A DNA stretch of 64,000 bases from Bin5 sp965200685. GTDB taxonomy: Bacteria > Chloroflexota > Anaerolineae > Caldilineales > Caldilineaceae. The stretch lies in NCBI GenBank assembly GCA_965200685.1, contig OZ241379.1, positions 372,001 through 436,000 of the forward strand, written 5' to 3'. This document shows positions 26,290 through 35,434 of this stretch, one piece after another. Position 1 is the stretch's first letter, and the number at the start of each line of letters is the position of its first letter. Under the pieces are notes generated by a model. That model had not been told where the DNA came from, made no database searches, and saw only the letters and a program-made list of their open reading frames with translations. A program made the position numbers and the translations under genes.

Positions 26290-27309
26290 ATGAACTACCG
26301 CCGCCTAGGCCGTACAGGCCTAAAGGTTTCCGAGATCTGTTTAGGAACCATGACCTTCGGCCATGGCACGAACGAAGCAGAGGCTACGCGCATCGTTGAC
26401 CTGGCCTTTGACGCCGGGATCAATTTTTTCGATACGGCTAACTCATATGCTGACAGTGAGTCAGAGATGATTCTGGGCAAGGCACTGCAAGGACGCCGAC
26501 GTAATGCGGTAGTGGCAACAAAGTTCTTCAACCCTATGGGCCCGGATGTAAACGATTCTGGCATGAGTCGTTTTCACATGATGCAGGCTGTGGAAGATAG
26601 CCTGCGCCGTCTGCAGGTTGACTACATTGACATCTACTATATCCATCATGTGGATACCCAAACCCCTCTGGACGAGACCCTGCGAGCATTGGATGATCTG
26701 GTACGGCAAGGGAAAGTACGCTACACTGCCTGCAGCAACTACGAGGCCTGGCGGCTGCTGGAGGCCGTCTGGCTCAGTGATCACAAGGGCTGGGAACGTT
26801 TTGCTGCCTACCAACCCCAATACAGCCTCGTCGTGCGGGACATCGAGCAGGAGATCATTCCCGTCTGCGAGCTGAAAGGCATCGGCGTTGTTGTCTGGAG
26901 TCCATTGGGCGGCGGCTTCCTGACCGGCAAATATACGCCTGGCCAGCGCACTGTCCCCGGTACCCGTTCCGAGGAGGGGTGGGCCTATCCCGACCGCTAT
27001 TTCGCAGCCAATGCAGATGAGATCCTAGATGTTCTACTGGAGATCGCAAAGGAGTTAGGGCGCAGCCCGGCCCAGGTGGCGACCCGCTGGGTCCTCGAAC
27101 AGCCGGCCATCACCAGTGCCATTGTCGGCGCGCGCACACTGGTACAGGCCCGAGACAACTTCGGGGCTGCTGGCTGGACCCTGCCCGCGGACGCATTAGG
27201 CCGGCTGAACGACGTATCCCACCTGCCGGATCGCTATCCTAAGGCTATGGAAGCCAATATGCACGAACGGCGTAACAGCGCGCTGAATATGCCGTCGCTC
27301 AATACATAA
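26290..27309 (+). CDS. Aldo/keto reductase
   Basis: A 339-residue (alpha/beta)8 NADPH oxidoreductase. The catalytic tetrad is visible as D48 (FFDTA), Y53, K78 (ATK) and H119 (YYIHHVD). The C-terminal GAR block (SAIVGART) contacts the cofactor phosphate. Two ATGs (26287, 26290) follow AAAGGAG; the second has the better 6-nt spacing. It lies 67 bp after the isomerase and 17 bp before the GNAT gene. AKRs of this branch act on aldehydes, sugars or keto-compounds; in this operon it would reduce or oxidise a pathway intermediate. Confidence 0.9.
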   Translation: MNYRRLGRTGLKVSEICLGTMTFGHGTNEAEATRIVDLAFDAGINFFDTANSYADSESEMILGKALQGRRRNAVVATKFFNPMGPDVNDSGMSRFHMMQAVEDSLRRLQVDYIDIYYIHHVDTQTPLDETLRALDDLVRQGKVRYTACSNYEAWRLLEAVWLSDHKGWERFAAYQPQYSLVVRDIEQEIIPVCELKGIGVVVWSPLGGGFLTGKYTPGQRTVPGTRSEEGWAYPDRYFAANADEILDVLLEIAKELGRSPAQVATRWVLEQPAITSAIVGARTLVQARDNFGAAGWTLPADALGRLNDVSHLPDRYPKAMEANMHERRNSALNMPSLNT

Positions 27310-27326
27310 AGGGATTTCCCTGCAAG

Positions 27327-28340
27327 GTGACTTACACAGTACATATTTTTCAGCCCAGCAGAGAAGGGTACGAAGCTATCGCTGCTCTACAGCAGGTCGT
27401 CGCGCCGCATCGCCGCCCGCTGACGGCAGAGGAGTTGCAGCAAGACGACGCAGCCTGGCCAGAGGATAAACTCAAGCAGCAGTTCGTCGCTCTTGACCAA
27501 GACAATCATATAGTTGCCTTTGGGGTCTGTTATGAAGCCTATTGGCAACACCAGCCGGGCACAGTACATCTGCATTTCGACATCCACCCGGCTCACCCGC
27601 AGGCGCAAATTCTAGCTGTTTTGTATGAGACATGCCGTAACTGGTTGAAGCATGACGTTCTTGGCCGGCAGGTGCAAGTACTGACAAGTAGGGCCAGAGA
27701 AGACAATACGGAGCGAGTACAGTTCTTGCTGTCCAGAGGCTTCCGATCAGCCATGCGCTCGCCCTCTGCGGCTCTGCATGTCGCCGGGTTTAACGCAGCC
27801 GATTTTCAGGCATACAGCCGGCGGGTTGCCCACGCCAAGATTCGGATCAGTACCCTAGCTCACTTATACACCCAGGACCCGGACTGGAAGCAGAAGCTAT
27901 GCGAGCTGCGTTGGGCACTGCTTCAAGATGTGCCATCGCCGCAGCCGCCCACCAGACCGACACTGGCAGAGTTCGAACAGATGATTCTGGAAGACCCAGC
28001 CCTGGAGCCGCAGGCTTTTTTCGTAGCTGCGACCCGAACAGGGGCCGATAGGAGCGGGGCCTTCATCGGCATGAGCAATCTATGGCGTAACGACCCGACC
28101 GGCAAACGGCTGGATGCCGGCCTGACCGGTACTGTGCGGGCGTACCGACGACAGGGAATCGCCACCGCGCTGAAAGTACTTACGATCCAATATGCCCAAG
28201 CCAGCGGCGCAGAGACGATTGTGACCAATAACGAAGAGAACAATCCCATGTACGACCTCAATTGCAAGCTCGGATTTCGGACTCTGCCAGCATGGGTCAA
28301 CTATCGCAAGATCGAAACGTCTAACTGCAATGGCGAGTGA
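27327..28340 (+). CDS. Tandem GNAT N-acetyltransferase
   Basis: A 337-residue protein with two GNAT domains. The first is degenerate (about 1-160). The second carries the acetyl-CoA loop in TGTVRAYRRQGIATALK and the C-terminal NPMYDLNCKLGF strand pair typical of acetyltransferases. The start is GTG 27327, 17 bp after the aldo/keto reductase. Acceptor substrate is unknown; a role in modifying an amino-sugar or detoxifying a metabolite of the cluster is possible. Confidence 0.82.
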   Translation: MTYTVHIFQPSREGYEAIAALQQVVAPHRRPLTAEELQQDDAAWPEDKLKQQFVALDQDNHIVAFGVCYEAYWQHQPGTVHLHFDIHPAHPQAQILAVLYETCRNWLKHDVLGRQVQVLTSRAREDNTERVQFLLSRGFRSAMRSPSAALHVAGFNAADFQAYSRRVAHAKIRISTLAHLYTQDPDWKQKLCELRWALLQDVPSPQPPTRPTLAEFEQMILEDPALEPQAFFVAATRTGADRSGAFIGMSNLWRNDPTGKRLDAGLTGTVRAYRRQGIATALKVLTIQYAQASGAETIVTNNEENNPMYDLNCKLGFRTLPAWVNYRKIETSNCNGE

Positions 28341-28414
28341 TTCGTGGAGCGACTCCACCAATCGACTACTCTGTACTTGCCAGCGGTTTTCGTCCACCCT
28401 AAGGAGATTGATAG

Positions 28415-29167
28415 ATGAGCAACTACACAACCCAAGCCGCGCAACTAATGGAATTCCTCCAGCTCTCCCTACCGCCAGTAGCCGTTGCCTTCCCCAACGA
28501 GTTGCCGCACACGATTGACCCGTATCAAGATGTAGCCCCGGCTGGCTGCTACTTCTGGCAAGAGGCAACCAGCCGTACCTTTGCCACGGTAGCTGAAAAT
28601 CACGAACTGTGTGCCATCGGCGTCCATACCCACAATCTAGCCACAACCTCGCCATCCCAGCCGGCCGAACTACAGACCGTCTTGGAGGTGATGAGTGGTC
28701 TGGATTATGTACGCGCTGAAGAAGTAGCGGCGATTCCTGTGCTACAACAGCAGGTACACTACGCGATCTATGGCCCTCTGGCCGAGTTTCCTCTGCCTCC
28801 TGCGGTGGTTCTACTTTTCGCCCATGCCCAGCAGAGCCTGATTCTGACCGAAGCCATTGGACGGGTTGATGGTGATACCCCTCCGGCCATGGGGCGGCCG
28901 GCCTGTGCGATTGTGCCACAGGTAATGAACGATGGACATGCCGCCATGAGCTTAGGCTGTTGCGGTGCCAGAGCCTATCTGGATGTACTTTCCGATGATG
29001 TGGCCCTGTGGGCCCTCCCGGGCGAAAATCTGGATGCGTACTGCCAGCAGATCGGTGTGCTGGCAAAATCAAATGAGATCCTCACAGTCTTTCACCAGCG
29101 GCGACGAGAAGACGTGGCTGCCGGCGCACGTCCGACTGTACAGGAATCGCTGGAGCGACTCTCGTGA
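28415..29167 (+). CDS. DUF169 family protein
   Basis: A 250-residue protein of the DUF169 (COG2043) family. Recognisable blocks are LPPVAVAF, AGCYFWQEA, ENHELCAIGVHTHNL, and MSLGCCGARAYLDV, containing several conserved cysteines. Function is not established; cysteine content suggests metal or Fe-S binding. ATG 28415 follows AAGGAG by 8 nt. It is co-oriented with its neighbours, 66 bp before the aldolase/dehydrogenase start, so it belongs to the same transcript. Confidence 0.8.
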   Translation: MSNYTTQAAQLMEFLQLSLPPVAVAFPNELPHTIDPYQDVAPAGCYFWQEATSRTFATVAENHELCAIGVHTHNLATTSPSQPAELQTVLEVMSGLDYVRAEEVAAIPVLQQQVHYAIYGPLAEFPLPPAVVLLFAHAQQSLILTEAIGRVDGDTPPAMGRPACAIVPQVMNDGHAAMSLGCCGARAYLDVLSDDVALWALPGENLDAYCQQIGVLAKSNEILTVFHQRRREDVAAGARPTVQESLERLS

Positions 29168-29233
29168 CCATACACACGAATGACAAATTCATTGCTTCTC
29201 ACACCAACCTTTACAGGGCCTTGGGGGGAACTT

Positions 29234-31228
29234 ATGCGTAGTCGTTGGAATGATACAGAAGCGGCCGGGATTTCGTCGGCCCCTCTGGCCCTGCGAATCT
29301 ATACATCTCGCTTGCTGGGCAGCGATCCAGCCCTCGTGCTCCATGGCGGTGGCAATACATCCGTGAAAGCAACTGTCACGGATATCTTCGGGGACGAGGA
29401 AGAGGTGCTGTTCGTCAAAGGCAGCGGCTGGGATCTGGGGACCATTGAAGCCCCTGGCTTCGCACCTGTACGCTTGGAGACGCTGCGGCGTATGGCCGAG
29501 TTGGAACACCTCAGTGATGCTGAAATGGTCTCTGGGCAGCGGGCCGCGCTGACCAACCCCTACGCGCCCAATCCGTCGGTAGAGGCGATTCTACATGCCA
29601 TCATTCCCTTCCAATTTGTTGATCACTCCCACGCGGACCCGGTGGTGGCCATCACCAACACGCCAGACGGTGCAGCCAAAATCCGGGAAATCTACGGCCC
29701 GCATCTGCTGGTCGTCCCGTATGTGATGCCCGGTTTTCGCCTCGCGCGCACGGTCTACAAAATGACCCGTGACATAAATTGGGAGCGGCTCCATGGGATG
29801 ATTCTGCTCAATCACGGGGTTTTTACCTTCGCGGATGACGCCAAAGCGAGCTACGAACGCCACATCGAAATCGTGCGCGCGGCCGAAGAATACATTGCCC
29901 GTTTTGTGAAAAACCAGTGGCCTGTGGCCGGGGACCAGTGGTCAGGTACATCACAGACCACAGAGGTTTTACAGAAATTGGCGCGGTTGCGGCGAGCTGT
30001 CTCCCAGGCCAGAGGGCAGGCGGTCCTCGCTTCATTGGATGACAGCGCGGCCGTGCGGGCCTTTTCCACCCTAGCGAACACACCAGAACTGGTTACTCGG
30101 GGCCTGCTCACGCCGGACCATGTCATTCGCACCAAACGAATTCCGCTAGTAGTATCCAACTCGGATCCAGAAGAGGATGTGACTAGCTACACCGCGGCCT
30201 ATCAGAGCTATTTTGATCGCCATACCGATGGCCATCTCACGAGGCTGGATCCAGCACCGCGTTGGGCATTGTGGCCGGGCCAGGGAAGCGTGGCGTTCGG
30301 CACAAGTCCCAAAGAGACAACGATCATTGACGACATCAAACGCCATACTCTGCAGGCGATTCGCTGGGCGGAGGCCATGGATTCTTGGCAGCCCCTAGGC
30401 GAGCAGGAGATCTTTGCAATTGAGTACTGGGAGTTGGAACAGGCCAAGGTAAAGAGAGCTGACAAACCCGCAGAGTTTCAGGGCAAGATTGCGCTTGTCA
30501 CAGGGGGGGCCAGCGGAATTGGTCAGGCCTGTGTGGAGGCACTGGTCGCGCGGGGCGCGGTGGTCGCTACGCTGGATATCAACCCCAGCATTACGGAGCT
30601 GTTTGACAGACAGAACGTGTTGGGCATCCCCTGTGACATCACCGATGACACGGCACTCTACGCGGCCGTTGAGAGCAGCGTGCGCTGCTGGGGTGGGCTG
30701 GACATAGTCATCTGCAATGCTGGCATCTTCCCAGCCAGCCAATCTATCGTCGAAATGGACGCCAACCACTGGGACAAAAGTATCACTGTCAATCTGACCA
30801 GCCAGCAGCGTTTGTTGCAGGCTTGCGCGCCCTATCTGCACCTCGGCCTAGACCCGGCGGTCGTCATCATCGGCTCGAAAAATGTACCCGCGCCGGGCCC
30901 AGGGGCAGGGGCCTACTCGGTCGCCAAAGCCGGCCTCACCCAATTGGGCCGGGTAGCTGCCCTAGAGATGGCAGCACAAGGCGTGCGGGTGAATGTGCTA
31001 CATCCCAATGCTGTCTTTGATACCGCTATCTGGACGTCTACACTGTTACAGAAGAGAGCTGCCAGTTATGGACTCAGTGTGGAAGAGTACAAAACGAAAA
31101 ACCTGCTAGGCGTTGAAATCACCTCTGCTGATGTGGCGGCCTTGGCCTGTACTATTGTCGGGCCAGTCTTCGCCAAGACGACCGGCGCGCAGATCCCCAT
31201 TGACGGCGGCAATGAACGGGTCATATAG
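29234..31228 (+). CDS. Bifunctional class II aldolase / short-chain dehydrogenase
   Basis: A 664-residue fusion of the RhaD-like aldolase/alcohol-dehydrogenase family. The N-terminal class II aldolase domain has the zinc-site histidines in VDHSHADP and LLNHGVF. The C-terminal SDR domain (from about 420) has TGGASGIGQ for NAD and NAG plus YSVAK for catalysis. I choose ATG 29234 because GGGGGGAA lies directly before it and it yields the family-typical start MRSRWNDTEAAG; an upstream ATG at 29180 lacks a site. The family cleaves L-rhamnulose-type ketose phosphates and oxidises lactaldehyde, or handles related branched sugars. It closes the 23455-31228 catabolic operon. Confidence 0.9.
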   Translation: MRSRWNDTEAAGISSAPLALRIYTSRLLGSDPALVLHGGGNTSVKATVTDIFGDEEEVLFVKGSGWDLGTIEAPGFAPVRLETLRRMAELEHLSDAEMVSGQRAALTNPYAPNPSVEAILHAIIPFQFVDHSHADPVVAITNTPDGAAKIREIYGPHLLVVPYVMPGFRLARTVYKMTRDINWERLHGMILLNHGVFTFADDAKASYERHIEIVRAAEEYIARFVKNQWPVAGDQWSGTSQTTEVLQKLARLRRAVSQARGQAVLASLDDSAAVRAFSTLANTPELVTRGLLTPDHVIRTKRIPLVVSNSDPEEDVTSYTAAYQSYFDRHTDGHLTRLDPAPRWALWPGQGSVAFGTSPKETTIIDDIKRHTLQAIRWAEAMDSWQPLGEQEIFAIEYWELEQAKVKRADKPAEFQGKIALVTGGASGIGQACVEALVARGAVVATLDINPSITELFDRQNVLGIPCDITDDTALYAAVESSVRCWGGLDIVICNAGIFPASQSIVEMDANHWDKSITVNLTSQQRLLQACAPYLHLGLDPAVVIIGSKNVPAPGPGAGAYSVAKAGLTQLGRVAALEMAAQGVRVNVLHPNAVFDTAIWTSTLLQKRAASYGLSVEEYKTKNLLGVEITSADVAALACTIVGPVFAKTTGAQIPIDGGNERVI

Positions 31229-31337
31229 ACTGCAGATCCCGAAATCAGTAAAATTATCCTCTGAATCAGACTGTACAGGATTCAATCTCACAGATCCTTG
31301 CCGTTACTGGCCACAGATCACTGCAGTTATGTTTCCG

Positions 31338-31361
31338 CGTCCGGGGTTGTTGGTGTATAAT
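31338..31361 (+). promoter_or_regulatory. Candidate promoter of the HlyD/SH3b genes
   Basis: A perfect -10 hexamer TATAAT (31356-31361) lies about 130 bp before the HlyD-type gene, in the 264-bp gap after the catabolic operon. The -35 is weak (TTCCGC at a 17-bp spacing). Confidence 0.4.
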
Positions 31362-31492
31362 AGAGATGCGTTTATCCTCCTGCCCGTTTCGCATTGTGCG
31401 AGATTTGCCGCCTGCCAAGCAGAGAGCACACAAATTGCGAATTGAAGGCTGCCAAGCCCTTTGTGGATGGGCATTCTTGTTAGGAGATCACT

Positions 31493-32800
31493 ATGTTGCA
31501 AGCATTCAGTAGAGTTACACTGATACTATCCTTGATCGCCTTGCTTGCTCTCGGCGTCATTTTCACCCAAATCGATCTAACCGCCATCCTAGGGGCTGAT
31601 TCCGGGCCCGCTCCGGCTACCCTGGCCCAACCGGCCCAGATGGAAGCCCTCACATTCTTCGGCTCCTTAGACGTCGCGGAGAAGCGTTCAGTCGCGCTGA
31701 AAGTAGGCGGAGAGATTGAGGAGGTGCTCGTTGAGATGGGTGATATCGTGCAGGCCAATGAGGTTCTTCTGCGCTTGGATACCACACAACTGGACCGTGA
31801 GGTGCAGCGGGCGGAAATCTCTCTGGAGTTGGCTCGAGTGGCCCTGTTAGAACAGGGCAATCAGTCGTTTGAGAGTGACTTGGCGGTAGCTGAAGCCAAT
31901 CTGGAGCTGGCAAAGGCGAACCTCGTCAAATTGGAGGCCGGCGGCGTGACGGAAGAGGAGATGGCCGCGGCCAGTGCTAGCGCCAAGGCCGCTTGGGCCC
32001 GCTATAACGAAATCCAGGCCGGCCCCAGCGAAGCCCGCTTGCAACAACTGCGGGCCCAGCTAGAAAGAACGCAGCTTGCGGTTACCCAAGCGCAACGGGC
32101 CTATAATGAGATCAAATGGCGGGATGATGTGGGGCGCACACCCCAAGCAGCGAACCTACAACGAGTAACCATCGATCTTAACGTGGCCCAAGCGGCTTAC
32201 ACTGAAGCGACCCAACCGCCACGGGTATCTGAAATTCAAGGTGCTCTGGCAGCAGCCCAGCGGGCCCAACACACGCTGAATGAACTGGAAAAGGGTGTTT
32301 CAGAAGCGGATCTGGCGGTAGCCCGGGCCCGGGTCTCCATCGCCGAGGCAGCAGTACTGCGGGTGAAAGAATTGGATGATAGTCAACGCGCGGCCGAGCT
32401 GCAGGTGAGCCGAGCCCTGCTTGGGTTGGATGAGGCCGAGAGTCGCCGGGACCATGCTCTGGTGAAGGCTCCGCTCGCTGGTATGATCCTAGCACTACAC
32501 GCTGAAGAGGGGCGTCCGAGCAGCGCAGGTTCAATGATAGCGGTGATTGGCGATCCGAACAGGCTGGAACTGGTCGTAGGGATTCCGCAGGACCAGATGA
32601 TGTCAATCGCTGTAGGTGATCCGGTGACGATCACTCGCTTCGGCAGTGATGTTTCGGTTTCAGCAATGATTTCCAAGATTTCGCCCATCAGTCTACCTGG
32701 TAAAGGCAATTCGACCTTCCCAGTGACGGTCCGCTTGCCGGCAGACAGCGCGGCCCAGTTTACCCCCGGCGTCTTTGTCTCGGCAACCTTTGAGCAGTAA
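31493..32800 (+). CDS. HlyD/RND-type periplasmic adaptor (efflux membrane fusion protein)
   Basis: A 435-residue membrane-fusion protein. It has an N-terminal helix (about 8-28), a split lipoyl/barrel-sandwich domain (VEKRSVALKVGG-like block near 65), a long alpha-helical hairpin rich in Ala, Glu and Gln (about 95-290, predicted coiled coil), the return lipoyl strand (ALVKAPLAGMILAL) and a beta-barrel domain. AGGAG precedes ATG 31493. No cognate ABC permease or ATPase adjoins it, unusual for this family; the LolCDE-like pair at 7500-12322 is a distant possible partner. The next gene starts 11 bp later, and its SH3b protein may be a cell-wall companion. Confidence 0.85.
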   Translation: MLQAFSRVTLILSLIALLALGVIFTQIDLTAILGADSGPAPATLAQPAQMEALTFFGSLDVAEKRSVALKVGGEIEEVLVEMGDIVQANEVLLRLDTTQLDREVQRAEISLELARVALLEQGNQSFESDLAVAEANLELAKANLVKLEAGGVTEEEMAAASASAKAAWARYNEIQAGPSEARLQQLRAQLERTQLAVTQAQRAYNEIKWRDDVGRTPQAANLQRVTIDLNVAQAAYTEATQPPRVSEIQGALAAAQRAQHTLNELEKGVSEADLAVARARVSIAEAAVLRVKELDDSQRAAELQVSRALLGLDEAESRRDHALVKAPLAGMILALHAEEGRPSSAGSMIAVIGDPNRLELVVGIPQDQMMSIAVGDPVTITRFGSDVSVSAMISKISPISLPGKGNSTFPVTVRLPADSAAQFTPGVFVSATFEQ

Positions 32801-32810
32801 GGAAAGTGCA

Positions 32811-34130
32811 ATGATGAATTACATCCGAAAGATCCAGTTCGTGCCTGGCCTATCCGTGACAATGGCCCTAGGGCTCGTAGTACTGCTTTTCTTTGCCGAA
32901 GAGGGCGGCGGGAAGATATATGGTGCCACTCTCTCCCAGACGACACCCACCGTCAGCGCGGTTGTACGGATGCCTGCGGTTGTGCGTATGCGTAGCCAAG
33001 GCGCGGTACTCTATGACAGCCCCAACGGCGAGGAGGTAACAACGCTTGCGGGAGGTTCGCTAGTCTTCGCCCGGCTGCGCTCGCAAGACAACCTGTGGGT
33101 GCTGGTACAGACCCGGGAGCAGACAGAAGGCTGGCTTGAGGTCCGAACCCTGCTGGTGTCCAGCCTAAGCCGTCTACCCGTGGCAGGCGCAAGTCCACAG
33201 CCTACCCTAGAACCGCAAGCCCTTGCAACCGCCGTGGAAGACGCCACCGAGGCAACACCAGAACCGACTTCTGCACCACCAGCGGAACCAACCCCTGAAC
33301 CTACACCGGAACCGACTTCTGCACCACCAGCGGAGCCGACCCCCGAACCTACACCAGAACCAACCTCTACACCACCAGCGGAGCCGACCCCCGAACCTAC
33401 ACCAGAACCAACCTCTACACCACCAGCGGAGCCGACCCCCGAACCTACACCAGAACCAACTTCTACACCACCAGCGGAACCGACCCCCGAACCTACACCA
33501 GAACCAACCTCTACACCACCAGCGGAACCGATTCCGACGCCCTTTGTACCGCCCGAGGGGCCAACAGCACTGACATTGGTGCGGATCAACGGGGCCAACC
33601 TTTGGCGGCTTGAAGATGGCTCCTTAATTACCCATTTGCAGGCGGGCACACAACTATATGCTGCGTCGCGGTCCGCCGATAATAACTGGTATTTTGTCTA
33701 CGACGACGCCGGGGTTCATGGCTGGGCCATGGCCGCAGAAGTCCTAGTGATAAACGGCAGTTCTTTGCCGGTTGAGGCAATCGTGCCCACTGTGATACCA
33801 ACAGAAACGATGGATGAAGCGACCAGAGAAACGGCAACGCCAATCCCAACGGGTACACCAGCGCAAGCGACACCAGAGGCTACGGGCAAAGTTGTGATTA
33901 CTGTCAACACCTTCAATAGCCGACTGAACGTGCGCTCTGGCCCTGGGTTAGAGTTCGACATCGTCGCCAAAGCCGTGGCCGGGGTGACGTTCAACGGATT
34001 GGGGCGTACCGAAACCAGCGATTGGATTCAGGTTGCCATTGCTGACCTGCCCAGCGGCGTAGGATGGCTATCGGCCGACTTTATCATTGCGGATAGGCCG
34101 GTGCTTGAATTGCCTGTGGTTGAAGAGTGA
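32811..34130 (+). CDS. Exported SH3b-domain protein with Pro/Thr repeat linker
   Basis: A 439-residue exported protein. A signal or anchor helix (about 11-30) is followed by three bacterial SH3-like domains. The first is around RSQGAVLYDSPNGEEV. The second is around RINGANLWRLEDGSLITHL. The third is around NSRLNVRSGPGLEF, the classic SH3b motif. A Pro-Glu-Pro-Thr linker of 16-residue repeats separates the first two. Such proteins bind peptidoglycan or other surface polymers. AAGGA precedes ATG 32811 by about 7 nt. It probably shares a transcript with the adaptor. Confidence 0.82.
   Translation: MMNYIRKIQFVPGLSVTMALGLVVLLFFAEEGGGKIYGATLSQTTPTVSAVVRMPAVVRMRSQGAVLYDSPNGEEVTTLAGGSLVFARLRSQDNLWVLVQTREQTEGWLEVRTLLVSSLSRLPVAGASPQPTLEPQALATAVEDATEATPEPTSAPPAEPTPEPTPEPTSAPPAEPTPEPTPEPTSTPPAEPTPEPTPEPTSTPPAEPTPEPTPEPTSTPPAEPTPEPTPEPTSTPPAEPIPTPFVPPEGPTALTLVRINGANLWRLEDGSLITHLQAGTQLYAASRSADNNWYFVYDDAGVHGWAMAAEVLVINGSSLPVEAIVPTVIPTETMDEATRETATPIPTGTPAQATPEATGKVVITVNTFNSRLNVRSGPGLEFDIVAKAVAGVTFNGLGRTETSDWIQVAIADLPSGVGWLSADFIIADRPVLELPVVEE
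33258..33531 (+). repeat. 48-bp tandem repeats encoding PEPT linker
   Basis: Six 48-bp units, beginning at 33261, 33309, 33357, 33405, 33453 and 33501, encode PEPTSxPPAEPTPEPT. The units are nearly identical at nucleotide level. Repeat number is likely to vary between strains. Confidence 0.95.
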
Positions 34131-34188
34131 TTGCCTTTTCAATGCAGGCAGACAGAACAATCTTTCACATTATCATGAGCTGATTCCC

Positions 34189-35382
34189 ATGAAAATCACG
34201 GATCTCAAATGTGCGCTCCTCGGTGGCAGCCCCGTGGTGCGCCTCACAACCGATGCCGGTATTGACGGCTACGGCCAAGCAGAACATTTCAAACCGTACC
34301 TGAAACCCCACATTCTGTTCTACCGGGACTATATTCTGGGCCAGGATCCAACAGACGTGGAGCGGGTGATGCTACGCATTCGCCGGCTCGGCAGCTTCAA
34401 GCCCTGGGGCAGCGCGGTCAGTGCCATCGAAATGGCCCTATGGGACATCGCCGGCAAAGCTGCCGGTGTGCCGGTCTACAAGCTCCTCGGCGGGAAGGTG
34501 CGGGATACAGTCCGGGTCTACAATGGCGCGCTGCGCTTCCCACTCGCCGGCCAGGCACCTGCACAGTACGCCGAAAACATGGCAAAGATGGCAGAAGCCA
34601 AAGAGGGCTTTTCCATCATCAAACAGGGGATCGGATTCCACAGCCGCATGCCTGACGAATTGCCGGATTTCTCCTACGGCGAACGGCTGGAGGTCCATCA
34701 CCAGACGGAACGAGGATTGCTGACTGCAAAGGGGCTGAAGCATGTCATCGCTTGCGTGGAAGCAATGGCAGATGTCCTCGGCGATGAAATCGGCCTGGCC
34801 CTAGATTGCGGTCCTGGCTGGACTGTGCCCGATGCCATCCGGCTGGCAAAGGCATTGGAGGGGCTACACATCATGTGGCTGGAGGACCTGATCAGCGGTG
34901 ACTACACGCCCTATGTGCTGGCGGAACAGTACCGGGAAGTAACCCGCAGCACCTCCACCCCCATCCACACCGGTGAACAGATCTACCTGCGCCAGAACTT
35001 CAAAGCACTGTTCGAGATGCAGGCTGTCAACATCATCGGTCCAGACCCAGCGGACATCGGCGGTATCGCCGAGTTAAAATGGGTGGCGGAGTACGCCGAC
35101 CTCCACGGCATTCTCATGGCCCCCCACGGTACCGGTGATGGTCTAATCGGCTTGGCTGCCTTAGTACAGGTGGCCGCGACCCTACCTCGTAACTACATCG
35201 CTTTTGAATACCCCGTTGGACGGCCCGAATGGTGGTATGATATCGTTGATGGCCTGCCGGATCCAATTGTTGAGAACAGCTTCATCCATGTTTGGGACCG
35301 GCCCGGTTTGGGCGTTACGTTGAACAAAAACGCTGCCCGGCAGTATCTGGCGGCTGAGGATAAAGACTTTTTTGATGATTGA
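34189..35382 (+). CDS. Mandelate racemase/enolase-superfamily sugar-acid dehydratase
   Basis: A 397-residue enolase-superfamily enzyme. Metal ligands are visible as D206, E232 (WLEDL) and E263 (HTGEQ). The general bases appear as K145 on strand two and H313 with D286 or D289 (the His-Asp dyad), which places it in the mandelate-racemase subgroup that dehydrates or racemises sugar acids. ATG 34189 begins the typical capping domain MKITDLKCALLG; an upstream in-frame start lies inside the SH3b gene and is rejected. It precedes the SelA-like PLP gene by 52 bp, suggesting a sequential pathway. Substrate (gluconate, galactonate, fuconate or other) is not decidable here. Confidence 0.9.
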   Translation: MKITDLKCALLGGSPVVRLTTDAGIDGYGQAEHFKPYLKPHILFYRDYILGQDPTDVERVMLRIRRLGSFKPWGSAVSAIEMALWDIAGKAAGVPVYKLLGGKVRDTVRVYNGALRFPLAGQAPAQYAENMAKMAEAKEGFSIIKQGIGFHSRMPDELPDFSYGERLEVHHQTERGLLTAKGLKHVIACVEAMADVLGDEIGLALDCGPGWTVPDAIRLAKALEGLHIMWLEDLISGDYTPYVLAEQYREVTRSTSTPIHTGEQIYLRQNFKALFEMQAVNIIGPDPADIGGIAELKWVAEYADLHGILMAPHGTGDGLIGLAALVQVAATLPRNYIAFEYPVGRPEWWYDIVDGLPDPIVENSFIHVWDRPGLGVTLNKNAARQYLAAEDKDFFDD

Positions 35383-35434
35383 TCAGTTTTTGCCACCCCA
35401 CACAGTGTGGGATGGCAAAGAAGGAGCCATTTCC

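Noticed and set aside
33011..33649. Glycine/serine/valine-repeat frame antisense to the SH3b gene
   Set aside because: It mirrors the 48-bp PEPT repeat; the plus strand has signal peptide and SH3b domains.
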